Below, piece by piece: positions 27,028 to 40,100 of a stretch of 64,000 nt of DNA. The translations under genes were made by a program, and so were the position numbers. Within the stretch, counting starts at the first letter, position 1. Every line of letters begins with the position of its first letter. Location of the stretch: assembly GCA_034687125.1 (NCBI GenBank), contig JAQGBZ010000052.1, positions 186,001 through 250,000 on the forward strand, read 5' to 3'. The notes below the pieces were generated by a model. It was not told where the DNA came from and did no database searches. It saw only the letters and a list, made by a program, of their open reading frames with translations. This DNA comes from Neelides folsomi. Lineage: Eukaryota > Arthropoda > Collembola > Neelipleona > Neelidae.

Positions 27028-29891
27028 TTAATCAATCGGAATTCTCGGATTCTTTTTAAAAACATTGACATCAAAGTTCTGCGTGCAGCCAATTTCCGGA
27101 TTCCCAGTTGACCCTTTCGGACACGAACAAACTGCCTTATGTTCAATTCCTTTACAAACGTGGTTAGACGAACATCTCACTCTCTCACAAGGGTCTACAC
27201 ATTTCCGGAAAGTTGCCGTCGTTTGACATCGAAGTTCCGTTCCACAATCCGAATCAACAGTGCAATCTTTTCCAACTTTTGATCCTTCATCTCCTATTTG
27301 ACTCTCCGTTTCACATTCCTTCCCATTGCATTTTTTCTCCTCGGTCGGTCTCCTCGTCCTTGGTCGAGAACGACGAGTCGAACTCGAACTTACCGAAGCT
27401 TCACTTGATCGAATTTCTTCTGGTGCTGAAGTTGAAGAAGTTGAAGTTTCTCCAGTTCCATAACATTTCCTATATGCATTCCCTGTAAATCCTGACCGGC
27501 AGGTGCAAGTTGACCTTTGGGCCACTGTTGAGCAATCCGCATTATCTCCACATTTGCGGAACAAACATGCTTCTAAACATTGTAATGAAGCTTCTTGACT
27601 CGTTTTCCTGCAATGTTCTGTTGGTCCGCATTCAGAGTCGCTTCGACATGGTCGGGAATTTGTTACTGATGGAACTGGAAGAGCTTTGACAGGTTCGGGA
27701 GCTTTGATTGGTTCAGGTGCTGGAGTTCCTTCGGTTACTCCAACTGTTGTGGTTGTTGCCGCTCCAGCAGCTGCTCCTATTAATTAAATACAATTTTATT
27801 AATAATTTTTAAATGCGGTGCAACATTTATAATAAAAAAATGATTACTGTCAACTTTGAACCTTTCAACTTCATGCTGTTCAACATGAAATAATTTAATT
27901 GGGGCATTGGGGAAGAACAATATAGTATAGACATCTTAGAACTAAATTTTAAAAATTTTGAATGTATAAAAATTCTATAGATAGAGCTACTATATTGTGC
28001 GACAATGCACCAAATAACCCATTGATCGCAATTGATATTGATCCTTATTTTAAAAAATCGATAAAAATCAAATTCTAATAATTAATGCATTAAAAATTTT
28101 TTATTTTAGGCAACATTTTACGAACTCTTATTTTCTCATCCTCTAAGATCTAATCCGAAAAGTGTTTATAAAATGAAATTAATAATAAATAAAGAATGTA
28201 ATATAATTTATATATTTAATTAAAACCTTGTAGCGTATTGAAGCAAGCTTTGTTGGCATCTCCTACAAAGTCATTCGGGCAGTAACAAATAGGAATTCGA
28301 TCTTCCACTCGGCATTTCGCGTCCGCTCCACACCTTGCCGAATAACCACATGGATTTCTGCACAACTTATCCGTGTAGCAGGCCATGTCCGATGGACAAT
28401 CCGTATGAGTCGAACATTTCCCTCCGTTTGGATCGTCGTCTGGAGATTTTTCATCTTTGAATTCCTTCACACACGTTTCTCGCCCATTCATTATTTGACA
28501 AGCTTCATTAGATCGGCAAATTCGTCTGCATGGCTTTGCACTTTCATCTCCAAATTCTTGACCGCTTATTGGAACTAAATTTAAAAGAAAATTTTTTATC
28601 TATTTTATTAATTATTAGAACTTATATTTAAAACCTATCAATTTATTTATTTTATTACAATTTATACTTTGATTTGTAAGAATATCATTAGTCATTACAG
28701 CTATCAAGTTGTATTTTTTTGGTTTTTTGCAAAAATTCTTGATATTGTTTCTATTTTATAAGTTTATTATTGGTTCAGTCATTACATTATTGAATAAAAT
28801 GCTGATAAAGAAAATATTGGAAATACCTTTATAAGCTGAAGGGAAAGTGAGATTGTATTCGATGCTATTAACCAACGATTTGTATCTTCCAGTGCAAACA
28901 TAAGTACCTTCCGGATCCGGAAATTGGCTAATGAGAAGGATGAATCCCGTTCGTGGTGAATAAGTTAATCCATCTGCTGACTTGGCTAATAATTTCTGCA
29001 GAACATCCTAAAACAAGACAGCTTTTGGTAATTGAGTTTTCAAATGGATCAGCCCGAAGGGTTACAGAAACTCCCAATCAAATATATGGGAAAATCAGCT
29101 TACGCCAATGCTCTTTTCCAAAGACACGGCCACGGCAGGGTTGGAAACTGAACACGGGATTAAAATCCGACTGTCGTTCTTCGGGATGAAAATCTCTTTC
29201 CCTTTTGGGGCAGCGAATAGTTCTGGGCCTGAGAAATTGCAAAATATTAAATGATTTAAATGAAATTGGATTCATTCATTCATTGTTATTGCTAAATGTA
29301 ATAATATTAATAGTAACCATTTAAGAACAAATCTTACCAGGTACATAAAGGTAAAGATGAAATCTTGACCCCAAATCAATTGTTTCCGTTCCACTACAAT
29401 AATATTTCCCTGTGTGGTGTTCTTTGAGTGGATTTAGCAAAATCGTGGCTTTGTAAACGCTTTCAGGTTCGCTTCTCAAACGTCCCTTCATCACCGTGTT
29501 CATTACAACATAATTGGGAATCTAAAAATTATTTAATTATTAAACCAAATTATTAAGCCAAATATTATTTTTGTAAAAAATAGAATTAATCCTTAAGTTT
29601 ATTGACTAACTGAGTAGATTAAAAATTTTTGATAATTGATAATTTAAATTATGTTTAACTTACTCCATTTCCGATATAAATCCATTGGACTGGAAAAGGT
29701 GAAACACATTCGAGTCTGACTCTCTCAACATTCTCCAATACAACTTCATTGTCTTTTATGTCGTTGAACCTCTTGATGATTTTATTTGAACTGTCAATTT
29801 CGTATAAATTAATTGAAGGAGAATTTTCATCATCTCCCAACACAAACTGAACACTTAAAACTAAAAAGAGAGAGAAAACGACGAAATTCAT
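27028..29891 (-). CDS. Secreted protein with Ig-like and EGF-like Cys-rich domains
   Basis: Exons are 29891-29664, 29521-29338, 29228-29104, 29007-28827, 28574-28227 and 27776-27028, coding 604 aa. The signal peptide starts MNFVVFSLFLVLSVQFVLG. Two Ig-like domains follow, each ending in the typical D/G-x-Y-x-C (HTGKYYCSG near 122; DPEGTYVCTG near 215). Then come cysteine-rich modules of the dumpy/EGF kind (CPSDMACYTDKLC, NPCGYSARCGADAKC, ICYCPNDFVGDANKACF; later CGDNADC, CTCRSGFTGNAYRKC; last CSSNHVCKG, CSCPKGSTGNPEIGC). A Ser/Thr/Arg-rich linker sits between the last two groups. No membrane span is seen, so it is probably extracellular matrix or haemolymph. I cannot name an orthologue. ATG at 29891 is preferred over an upstream TTG. 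Confidence 0.85.
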
Positions 29892-30676
29892 TTTCGCCAA
29901 TTAATTATATTAACTATTAGTTCCCTTCCTTAATGATGATTTTCATCTCGAAGGAAAATCCTTATGACTATTGCAGTTTATATAACCATCAAATAATGCA
30001 AATTAGTTTAAGGTATTATTCATCAATGCGAAGTTGAAATTGGCGAATTACGTAGAGCTTATTTGTCTTATTAGTCAGAATCGGCAAAATGTATTTGAAA
30101 CAACTCTCACGTATGTATGAGGTAATTCACAACTTCTTTTGTCTTACCAATTCAATAAGACCGGTCAAGAGAAAAAGGTGAGTCTGGTAATTTATCTTCT
30201 TGAAATTAATCGCTGCTTGTGAGGATTTTATTATTTAACCTTCTATTCTTATTTTTCACATTGAAGGTCGGAACATTGATATTTATGTGCATAGGGTATG
30301 AAGGGTTTTTTTGATGATTCATGAGTACGAAAACTGAGAACACTATTAATCATATAACGTTTGATTAAATAAAATATATGTATTTTAAATCATTTGAGCA
30401 AGATTAAATTAACCTAAGTTAATTAGGTATAATTTTGAATTAATCTTGACTAAAATTAATTAAATGAATAACTTAAAATCAAGTTGACATATTTTGACTT
30501 ATCGAAACAAATACCTAATATGTAAAATTTGTTTGATTATATATGTTTATACTAAATCTAAACTTAATTTTACAATAAAATATTATCTATAATTTTTATA
30601 CAAAATATTATAATTAACAATAAGTTGTTATTATGAATAAGTATATTTTGATAATTATTTTACTTTTAAGTGGACT
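29892..30676. other. Intergenic, no gene supported
   Basis: AT-rich spacer between the Ig/EGF gene start and the zinc-finger pseudogene. It presumably holds the promoter of the former. No motif stood out. Confidence 0.5.
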
Positions 30677-30807
30677 TTAATCAATATGAACTCTCGTGTG
30701 TATTGTTAAACTTTGACGAATTGAAAATTCCTTATTGCATATTTTACAAATAAATGGTTTTTCGCGTGTATGAATTCTAGTGTTGGATATTAAGCTTCCA
30801 TACTCTA

Positions 30808-30981
<174 letters not shown>

Positions 30982-31220
30982 TTAATGCATATTTTACATT
31001 TAAAGGGTTTTTCACCATTATGGACTCTTGTGTGGCTTATTAGACTACTACTTAAAGAAAATCTCATATTACATATTTTACATTTGAATGGCTTTTCGCC
31101 AGAGTGAACTCTTGTATGTATAATTAAATGGTGATTATATGAAAATTCCTTATTGCGTATTTTACATTTAAATGGTTTTTCACCTGTATGAACTCTAGTG
31201 TGGTTTAATAAATGGACACC

Positions 31221-31862
31221 CGAGGGCAAAAGCGATTAATCTCAAAAAACATTTTTAATTTAATCGTAACTAATGAATTTAAATTAATCATAAACAACAC
31301 ATATTTCTATTGTGAAGATAAGTAATATAACAAATAAGAGAGAATGCTATAAGGGTTGATTATAAATATCGCTAATTACTTTGTTCATCGTTCGTTGTTT
31401 AAAGTTGGATTTACTCAAATCCTCATTTTACAAATATTTTACTCTTTTCATATTAATACTTGGAATTGGAATACGAATTGGAACACTCATGTTGTACAAA
31501 ACAATGGATTATCTTTCTTTGACATTGAACTACCAAGAATGTACAGTGAGAATTTAAAAGTTCCAGCTTCTCTCATTGCGGATTTGAAAAAGCTCTCTGA
31601 TTTGATTTCCCACGAAAAGAGAGGATTTTGGAAAAATCTTGACCCTCAATTGAACGACGCGTTTAATAATTAGTTAAAAACGTGCCTCCATACATAACAT
31701 TATTATAAATTGAATTCATCACTTATAATTTCAAAATTACGTTTGATTTACTATTCTCATAACATTGAATTAAAATTATATTCGGAGAATAAATTAAAAA
31801 TGACGTTACTAACGCTTAAATTTTTTGAGATTTTTTTTTGAGATTAATCGTTTTTGCCCTCG
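31221..31862. mobile_element. 642-bp element with 29-bp terminal inverted repeats
   Basis: The left end CGAGGGCAAAAGCGATTA (31221-31249 in full) matches the reverse complement of 31834-31862 at 28 of 29 positions (one G/A difference). Weaker similarity continues inward over roughly 30 bp. It interrupts the zinc-finger array exactly at these ends. No clear target-site duplication is visible. Inside is one open frame, listed separately. Size and structure suggest a non-autonomous DNA transposon; the superfamily was not recognised. Confidence 0.75.
31356..31673 (+). CDS. Unrecognised ORF inside the TIR element
   Basis: An open frame of about 105 codons that begins after a stop without an early ATG. 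Its first Met is near codon 63 (PRMYSENL). The C-terminal half is charged and protein-like (LIADLKKLSDLISHEKRGFW) and ends LNDAFNN. It may be a remnant of transposase or of a captured host exon. I recognise no domain. Confidence 0.3.
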   Translation: MIINIANYFVHRSLFKVGFTQILILQIFYSFHINTWNWNTNWNTHVVQNNGLSFFDIELPRMYSENLKVPASLIADLKKLSDLISHEKRGFWKNLDPQLNDAFNN

Positions 31863-32064
31863 CTGTTCCAAATGTTCCCTCCTTAAAAATGCCTCATTAC
31901 TACACATTTTGCACTTAATTTTTTGTTCACTGATATGAATTCTTGTATGGGATTTTAAATTTCCAATATAAGAAAAAGGGTTTTTCTTTTATATGACTTC
32001 TTATATGATTCATTAACTTAATCTTTTTGTGTTTTGCTTCATTACAAAATATACAAGTATACGA

Positions 32065-32878
32065 TCTTTTATACTATACTTTACCATTGTTTATTTCACT
32101 TGTACTTTTCTCTCTTATATTTTTTATTTAGCTAAACTATAGATATTGAATATATTTTTAATATTATTTCGAGGTTTTTTTTATTAATTAAAAATTCTAT
32201 TTATAGATTCCTGGCATTGAATTATGAATGATAGTTGATTTCTTGAAAGTACACAGTTATTCCATACACTACATACTATCACTACATATGTACTAACATA
32301 AGTATCTATATAATATTGAAATATTACTAATAAAATGTGTGTTGAAATAATTGATTATCATACTAAAATACTAAGATTATTTTTATTGGAGGGACAGAAT
32401 GGAAATTATTAGGCATGTATAGGTATTATTAAACCATTCCGTTCCTAATATTAGGAATGGAAATATTTTAAACTTGCCTAATTCTATTAAGCCTTCTATA
32501 CTAAGTAGTAATAAATTCTTGTTTTGTTCAAAATACCAAATTAATCTGTTCTGCTTCTAGAGAAAGAAGGCATTGGAAATTCCATATATAAAAATAGTCC
32601 CTGAACTCCTTAAATTCCAATACTCCTATAAATATTTTTTATGTATTGCTTCATAAAAGTTTGTTTTACAATTAGTACTGGAATAATGCTTGCAATGCTT
32701 CAATATACCTGTACTAGAATATAATATATTAAGAAAATACTTAACATTACATTAACATAAACATACATATATAATAATTGATTTTTTATTTGGATAATTA
32801 CATTATTAACATTTACAGATAGATTATTGATTACAATCTTACCTACTTAAAGATGTAAGCTTTAAAACATAAATACAA
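32065..32878. other. Intergenic, no gene supported
   Basis: AT-rich spacer that includes the 3' flank of the gustatory receptor gene. The direct and inverted short similarity around 32410-32470 (TAGGCATGT.. / ..AATATTAGGAATGGAAAT) is weak. No coding sequence was seen. Confidence 0.5.
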
Positions 32879-34313
32879 TTAAAATTTGAGTTGTAGAAAA
32901 ATTATTAAGTAAGTGGTAATGACGCTTCCAATTGCCAACAACGTTCCTCTCGTTATAGGAAAAAATCCCCAAGCCGAAAAGCAAATTGGATTTGACGCCG
33001 TGAGACTCAAATGAGCCAAAAGTGCGTTAAGTTGATAAAGACTCATTTTCTTGTTTGTCAAAACTCTTGAAAATGCCGCCATGACCTCGAGCCCTTTTGG
33101 GTAAACATTCCCCAAGCAAATGACCAGAACGAGGAGACGAAACAAAAGCGTCAGTCCATTCCCACCAAATAAAATTATCGTTGTCTTGTCCAAATTCCCA
33201 TCTCCTGCTAATTTTATTGGGAGGAAAATGAGTGTGCAAATCATTGAAATTGTCAATGTGATTTCAGCCAAAATTAAAGGACCAAAAAAGTTATTGAGAT
33301 CTTCTTGAAGATCCGCCACTTCCTGCATTCTTTTGATCATTTTATTTAATGGACAAAAATTGTCTTCTTCCTCCATTTCTTCTTCATAAATTTTTACTCG
33401 AATTTCCTCGCCCTACAAAAACACATTTAATCCACATTTAAAAATTTAATTATTTTCATATTAATTTAAATAGTAATATCTGCACTATTATAAAGATGTT
33501 TATTTATATTCTATGTATTTCATAAAAACATACATTTTTTAAATGATGATTTTCAATCTTGACAATCGAGTCAATAATATTGTCCATAAAAGAATGAACA
33601 ATCAGCGCAAATATAGATGAACAAATGTCGACCATCAAATAACCAATCCATTTCCATGCAATAAAAAATGTTTGCATAGACGAATGCAAAATCCTCATTG
33701 TGATTGAAAATCCTGTGTTAAGATTCTCACTATGAGACACTGAAGGAAAATACGAAGTTAAATACGCCGGGTAATCAGAAACTGTTAAAGAATGCCAAAT
33801 AAGAAAAAGAGAAGAGGAAACTGCTTGAGTTACCAAAATCAAATACAGCCACACAACTTTCTTCCTTGTTTTTCCATTCCCGCAGCTCTCAAAATGGAAA
33901 TTCATTTCTAAAGTTTTTTGGAATATTTTGACCAAATCCTTGTAATAAAATAATAATAAAATTGCCGTAAAGAAAGGAGTTATTGTTGCAGAGAGCCAAA
34001 TCGACTGTCCGATGACGATCAAAGCCGATCTCCCAACAGAGATGGAAAAGATGAGGGAAAAGATGTGAAAAAGGAGATAAAGCGTGGCGAGGAACCCAAT
34101 GAACCCCATATGAAAAACTTGCCAAAACTTTCGTTCTGGGACAATGAGCGACAAATGTGCTTGGCGATTTTCTCCAGAGGATTCCTCAGCGATTGTTGAA
34201 GGGAAATATCCCATAATCCGACAGGCGGAAAAGATGGGATGGAAATTTTGTAAACAAGAACAATTCCGGTAACTTTTCACTTCCTCCCCTGAGATTTGGG
34301 TGACTTTGGCCAT
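32879..34313 (-). CDS. Gustatory receptor (7tm_7 family)
   Basis: An inverted-topology seven-pass chemoreceptor of 437 aa in two exons, 34313-33534 and 33412-32879 (phase-0 intron, donor GTATGT). The N-terminus has the family-like FHPIFSACRIMGYFPST. Hydrophobic spans start at FHMGFIGFLATLYLLFHIFS and continue through the protein. An acidic insert (EEEMEEEDN) sits in the middle intracellular loop. The C-terminal signature region reads FFPITRGTLLAIGSV then TTYLIIFLQLKF, close to the TYxxxxxQF hallmark. ATG at 34313 is chosen because the longer frame begins with a TTG. The ligand is unknown. Nothing indicates a pseudogene. Confidence 0.85.
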
Positions 34314-35827
34314 AACCTTTGAATCAACTTTATTAAATTTGATTGGATTCAAAAACGTAATAAAAATCTAATATTGGATTCTGTACGAGGATTTTATGTT
34401 TTATTGGATTTACCTTACCTTTTATTTGTATCTCAAAATAAACGCAAAATCAAAATAGAGTGTATTATATTATGGCAAAATTTAAAGGGTTTAAAATTCT
34501 TGAGATGTAAATCTCTCTTTTTTATATTTAGCTCTTAAAATCCAATTGAGTTTATTTTTTAAACAGAGTTAAATTCAAATAGTTTAGTTTTACTTTGAAT
34601 TTCTGTCTCCTTACACGACGGCATGCAATGTACAGGTATTTCAGAAAATATAAAAATAAATTGTCAAGAAATGCTATCGGAAAGAACAAGGAACGACTGA
34701 TAAAAATGATTAAGAAATGAATTTAATCAACGTTGAACATTGGTTCAGTTGGACTATGATATTTTATTCACTTTTGATTAGACATGGAAATTCACTCTTT
34801 TTTCGCGTGCAAGGGGAGACGTTTAATAATTAAATGAAATTAGGAGGGAATGAAAAAAGTCTTCGAAGTCAATAAAGTGAAGATAAGCAAAGTAATATTC
34901 TGATACTTAAAATACTATTTAAGACTTGAGTGTTTTAATAACCATCTGAAAATATTCGACGTTTACTTAAATACATACTTCCCCAATTGTCTTTTTAATA
35001 CGCAGTTATTCCCTTTTAGTGTTTTAGTTAGTGATATGTGGTATTGTGTATATTATTATTTTTTGTATCGTATTAGATTTTATGTACTTTTACTCAACAG
35101 TTTTTTTATTTAATTAACTGTATTTGGTATAATATAATTTCTGTTTTATAGACATTTAATTAAACGCTAGTTAATTTAATATTAAAACTTAATATTCACA
35201 ATTATAACATTTAATATTTTATGTTGCTAACAATAAGTTTTTTTCATGTTTTCTTTACATTGACAAAATAGGAATTTCGAATATAAAGGTCAATAAACGT
35301 ATAAAAAGTAAATTACCATAATCAAGTCCTCAAAATATGAAAGTTTACCCTATCGTAATAATATACATTAAACAAAGATGACGTCTGGAATTGCATGTAT
35401 TTGACGATTTGCAAATATCTTAGGTAAGTATTGCAAATATTAGGAATTAGGAATGAATAAATACAGATAGCAGTTAGAGAGTAATATAGTTAATATTATT
35501 TATCTAACTTGTGTTTAACCTTAGATGAAATGAATGAATATTATGGATTTTTCGGTAATTGTAATAAATTTTATAACAATTGCATCAAATTCTTGTCTCC
35601 GCCTTTCCGATGTCTGGTAATTAAAATATTTCATCACACTCTTATTGATATTATTGAGTATAAAATAATTAACCCCTTTTATTGATCTGTCTATCCACCC
35701 TTAAATATCAGTTTTTTCATAAAATAAGTATTGATGTTTATTTAGTAAAAGTTGTTACAAGCAAGATATAATAGATACGTCAACATTATTTTATTATTAT
35801 TAAGGATAATATTAAACTAACCCCAAA
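34314..35827. other. Intergenic between divergent genes
   Basis: The shared upstream region of the gustatory receptor (minus) and the lipocalin-like gene (plus). AT-rich, with no gene and no unambiguous core promoter. Confidence 0.5.
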
Positions 35828-36691
35828 ATGAAAATTTTTATATTTTTTACATTAATTTCTATTTCTTTCGTCCTGGGCAAAAAAGTGCCTTTGGATGAAG
35901 TCGCAGAAGGAGCTTGTACAGAACTCAAGAAAGTTCAAGTTCGAGGTGAATGGGTATTAATGCAGATTATCTAAACTTCACTTATAAATAAATATTTAAT
36001 TTCAAAAGTTTTTTTGGAAAAATTCTTTTTACAAAGATCAAAGCTGAAAAAATTGTTTAATAATTCCAGGTAAAACAAGTTGAACGAAAGGGTTGGTATG
36101 TTCCATTAATGAGCAAACATTTTGCCTACCATTCTTATGAAGTTTTCCAAGGAGCAATATTTGATGATGAAAGATATTCATTGGACAAATTTTGTCTTCG
36201 TGTGTTGATCGACTGGCCTTATATTAACTACACGGGATTCAATGTGAGAAGAGAAATGATTTGTAGGCAAAAGGTGGAATTTTGTGAAGATCAAGTTTCC
36301 CATAAAGTCCATAGGGGCACCAAAGGTAATTAATTAATTAATCAACTATAATAATTAAACATTGATAAAATTTTTATTTAATTTCAATTAATCCCATATG
36401 AACTTTATTTTCTATTCATATATTAAATCTTTAATTGAGAAATTAAAATGTTTTTCTCTGGCTATAGCTGATGGGACTTATACAGTCGTGTCATCAGATC
36501 AAAAGAGTTATGTCCTTTATGTTCGTTGTGTGGAAGAAGACGCTCACCAAGATTGGTTTGTGATGTCTCTGACACCTGAATTGCCTCCGCTCACTCGGAT
36601 CAACATTTTCGAGGTTTTGAGAAATCATGGCTTTGATACGGCCAATAAACTTGTAGAAATTAAATATAATACTTGTGCTCTTGAATTTTAA
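35828..36691 (+). CDS. Secreted lipocalin-like protein
   Basis: Exons are 35828-35953, 36070-36325 and 36468-36691, coding 201 aa. A signal peptide (MKIFIFFTLISISFVLG) is followed by four or more cysteines. The C-terminal pattern DGTYTVVSSDQKSYVLYVRC ... DWFVMSLTPELPP ... LRNHGFDTANKLVEIKYNTC is what lipocalins show in strands G-H and the C-terminal helix region (small-ligand carrier, extracellular). The exon 1 donor was chosen (GAATGG|GTATTA) because the nearer GTGAAT would give an immediate stop. AATAAA lies at 36855-36860. The lipocalin call rests on pattern only; the N-terminal GxW is replaced by GEW. Confidence 0.65.
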
Positions 36692-37132
36692 ACCAAAAAT
36701 TCAATTCTATGGAATAAGAAGATGTAAATGAGTTTGTTATCCGATTGCAAATCTATTTAAAAATTAATTGATATAAATTCATTTTTAAAAATTTAAATAA
36801 TATTATGATTGACTTTTACTATTATGGATATGATAATATTTAAAATATTTGTAAAATAAACACATTGCGTTTTATGTATCATAACTTCATATTTAACAGA
36901 TTCGTTTAGTAAGGAAATTGGAATTGAAATAATTGACAATTATAATTATTATAATTAAAGCTTTAACAAGATACAAACATAACCGATTCTGATCACTGTT
37001 TAATTAATAATAGTTAATACATATTATATCATACATTACATTAAAGAATTTTATATTTCAAATAGAGCTAAATCATGAGTTAAATATAAAAAAGAAGAGT
37101 ATTTAAAAGTAATAACATTTTTTAAATAGTTA
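36692..37132. other. Intergenic between convergent genes
   Basis: AT-rich 3' flanks of the lipocalin-like and Kunitz/antistasin genes. No gene was seen. Confidence 0.5.
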
Positions 37133-40100
37133 TTAAAATTCGGCACAATCATCACAAAATGGACATCCGTCCATTCCAATTTCCTTCCTACATGACCAAT
37201 GACACTTGAGAGATTTCTTTGTATGAGCACAGCGCGGCTGTTGCTTCGTTCCTTGAACTTTTTGTGGACAATTGCAATCGAAAACGCATCCATTGACATC
37301 CTTCATTTCTGTACATGAGCTCTCACACTGTCGATTAATACATCCAAAATTGGTTGAACTCGATCCAGTGCAATTACATCCAATGACACATCCATAAGCA
37401 TCTTGAATGTCATTACAAGAATTAGGACACGTCATTAAAACACATGCAGATCCAATTTCAGGTTCTTTAATAGGACAATCACAATCAATACATCCATTTG
37501 CATTCATTTTTTCCCGGCAAAGCGGCTCGCATATTTTTTGAACGCAAACTGGTGAACAATCGCAATCTTGAATGCATCCATCTTTATTTAAAACTTCCCG
37601 GCAACCTGGTTCGCAAATTCGTAGAGGACAAACGACATTCTGGTTTCGTTTATTCGAACAAGTGCAATCAGTCGTACATCCATTTTTGTCAACAACAGGT
37701 GAACAACCGGAATCGCAAACTCTTAAAATACATCCAATTCCACGTTCTTCATCTGGAGCTTGAGAACAATCGCAATCTTCAATGCAACCTTGGCGATCTT
37801 TCACTGGTTTACATCCTTCGTCGCAGGCTCTAGCTGGGCATGCGTTGTACCCTCGTCCGCCAAATCCTTTGCAGTTGCAATCGACCGTACATCCCAGTTT
37901 GTTTATAACTGGTCTGCATCCAGGTTCACAGATTCTCAAAAGACATGGGACAAATCCGAGGGTTGTGGGACGTGGAGGGATTAATTTCTGCATGCAATCA
38001 CAGTCTTCAACACATCCAGTTTTGCCAGTGACTGGGCGACACCCGGAATCACAAATTCGTTGGGCGCATGTGCCAGGAGTTGCAGGAACGCAATCTTGGA
38101 TGCAGCCATCTTTGTTATAAATTGTTTCCTCACCTTCGTTGCAAATTCTGAAGATGCAAGCAACATTTGGATTATCTGGAATGCATTCTTGAACACAACC
38201 ATTCTTGTCGTAAAGAGTTTTCTCCCCAATATTGCAAATTCGGAATGTACAGGCGAAATTTAAATTTGGTGTTGAAAAGCAATCTTCAACACATCCATTT
38301 TTGTCATAAATGGTTGTTTCCCCAGGGTTGCAAATTCGGAAAATGCACGATACAGGAGACTCAGATCTCGTAGTTTCAGAAATACAATCTTGAACGCAGC
38401 CGTTTTTATCGTAAATTGTTTTTTCTCCGGGCTCGCAAATTCTTAAAAGACAAATGACGTTTGGATTTTTTAAAATTTCGCAGTCTTGGACGCAACCATT
38501 CTTATCATAGATCGTTTTTTCTCCAGGATTGCAAATTCTCATTGTGCAACTTGGATTTTCCAAAATGGCGCAATCTTGAACACAACCATTTTTGTCATAA
38601 ATAGTTTTTTCGCCCGGATTGCAAAACCTCATTGTGCAGACGGCGCTTGGATTTTCTAAAATTTGACATTCTTGAATACAACCAAATTTATCATAAATTG
38701 TTTTCTCCCCAGGACTGCAAAGTCTCATTGTGCAACTTGGATTTTCCAAAATGGCGCAATCTTGAACACAACCATTTTTGTCATAAACGGCTCTCTCCCC
38801 AGGTGCACACATCCGTTGAGGACAATTTGTTCCAGAATTGGTTGAAGGGACACAATCTTGAATACATCCATTTTTATCATAAATTGTTTCTTCACCATCA
38901 TTGCAAATTCTAAATATGCAAACCACGCTTGGATTCTCTAAAATTTGGCAATCTTGAACACATCCATTTTTATCATAAATTGTTTTCTCCCCAGGATTGC
39001 ACATTCTCATTGTGCACATTGGATTTCCCAAAATGGCGCAATCTTTAACACATCCATTGTCATCATAAATTGTTCTTTCCCCAGGAGCGCAAAACCGTTG
39101 TGTGCAAAAGATCAAATCGCTTGAATTAGGTTTGTTACAATTGCAATCAGTAATACATCCATTGGCGCTATAAACAGGAGTACACTTTTCATTGCAGATT
39201 CTAAACACGCAATTCACAACATCTTCACGTCCTTGTCTGGGTGGAGTTGGCGGGTAAGGTTGAATTTGCGGACCGCAATTGCAATATTTACAACCTTCCC
39301 TATTTGTCGCTCTGAAGCAATTCGGGGCGCATTCGGGTTCAGGTGGACAATTTTGTTTATTTGGGTTTTTCACACCTCCCTGAGCTTTCAGTTGGTTTTT
39401 GTTTACGGTTTCAGTTTCGCCTGGATGAGCAGATTCGAGATCTTCAGGACAGTCACATTTTTTACATCCGTTGATTTCCACAGTTTGCTTGCAATTTGAA
39501 TGGCAGTGAAGTTCTGGACAGAATGAGATGTCTGGTGGGCACGTGGTCAAAGTGCAGGTCAGAGTTGGAGGAGTGATGCAAGTGCAAATTGTTTCTCCAC
39601 ATTTGTTCCGCATGGTTTTGTTCTTTGGCTGGACGGCGGAGCCGACCGGAATTGTCAATTTACCGAAAGTGCAGTAAAGAAGCCCTTGGTTGGTCAAACT
39701 TTCAATTGTGGGTTGTTTGCAGGTGGAAAGACATTCGGATTCGGAGTTGAAGTTTCCTGGGCAGGTTGAAGGAGCACAGCGGCCAGTGGAAGAATCGTAA
39801 TAATATTTGATATTCATTGTCATAGAAGAATCGTCACATTCGGTTACGGGTTTATCGCAAAGAGAAGCTAGAAATTAAAAAGATTAATTTTAAATATTTT
39901 AATTTAATTTGATTTTAATCTAAAACTTATATTTATTTTTTAATAGTTGAGATTCCGTAATTTAATTATTTATTTAATTATTGTTTTAATTTTGTAAAAT
40001 ATTAGATGAAAGAACATTTTCTGTGTCTACATTTTATATAACAGAACTCATAACAGAAATTGTACCATTGTAATTAGCTGTATCATAATAGTTAAAGATT

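Noticed and set aside
37498-39499. Several plus-strand frames opposite the antistasin repeats
   Set aside because: Their repetitiveness comes from the minus-strand coding repeats; no independent support.
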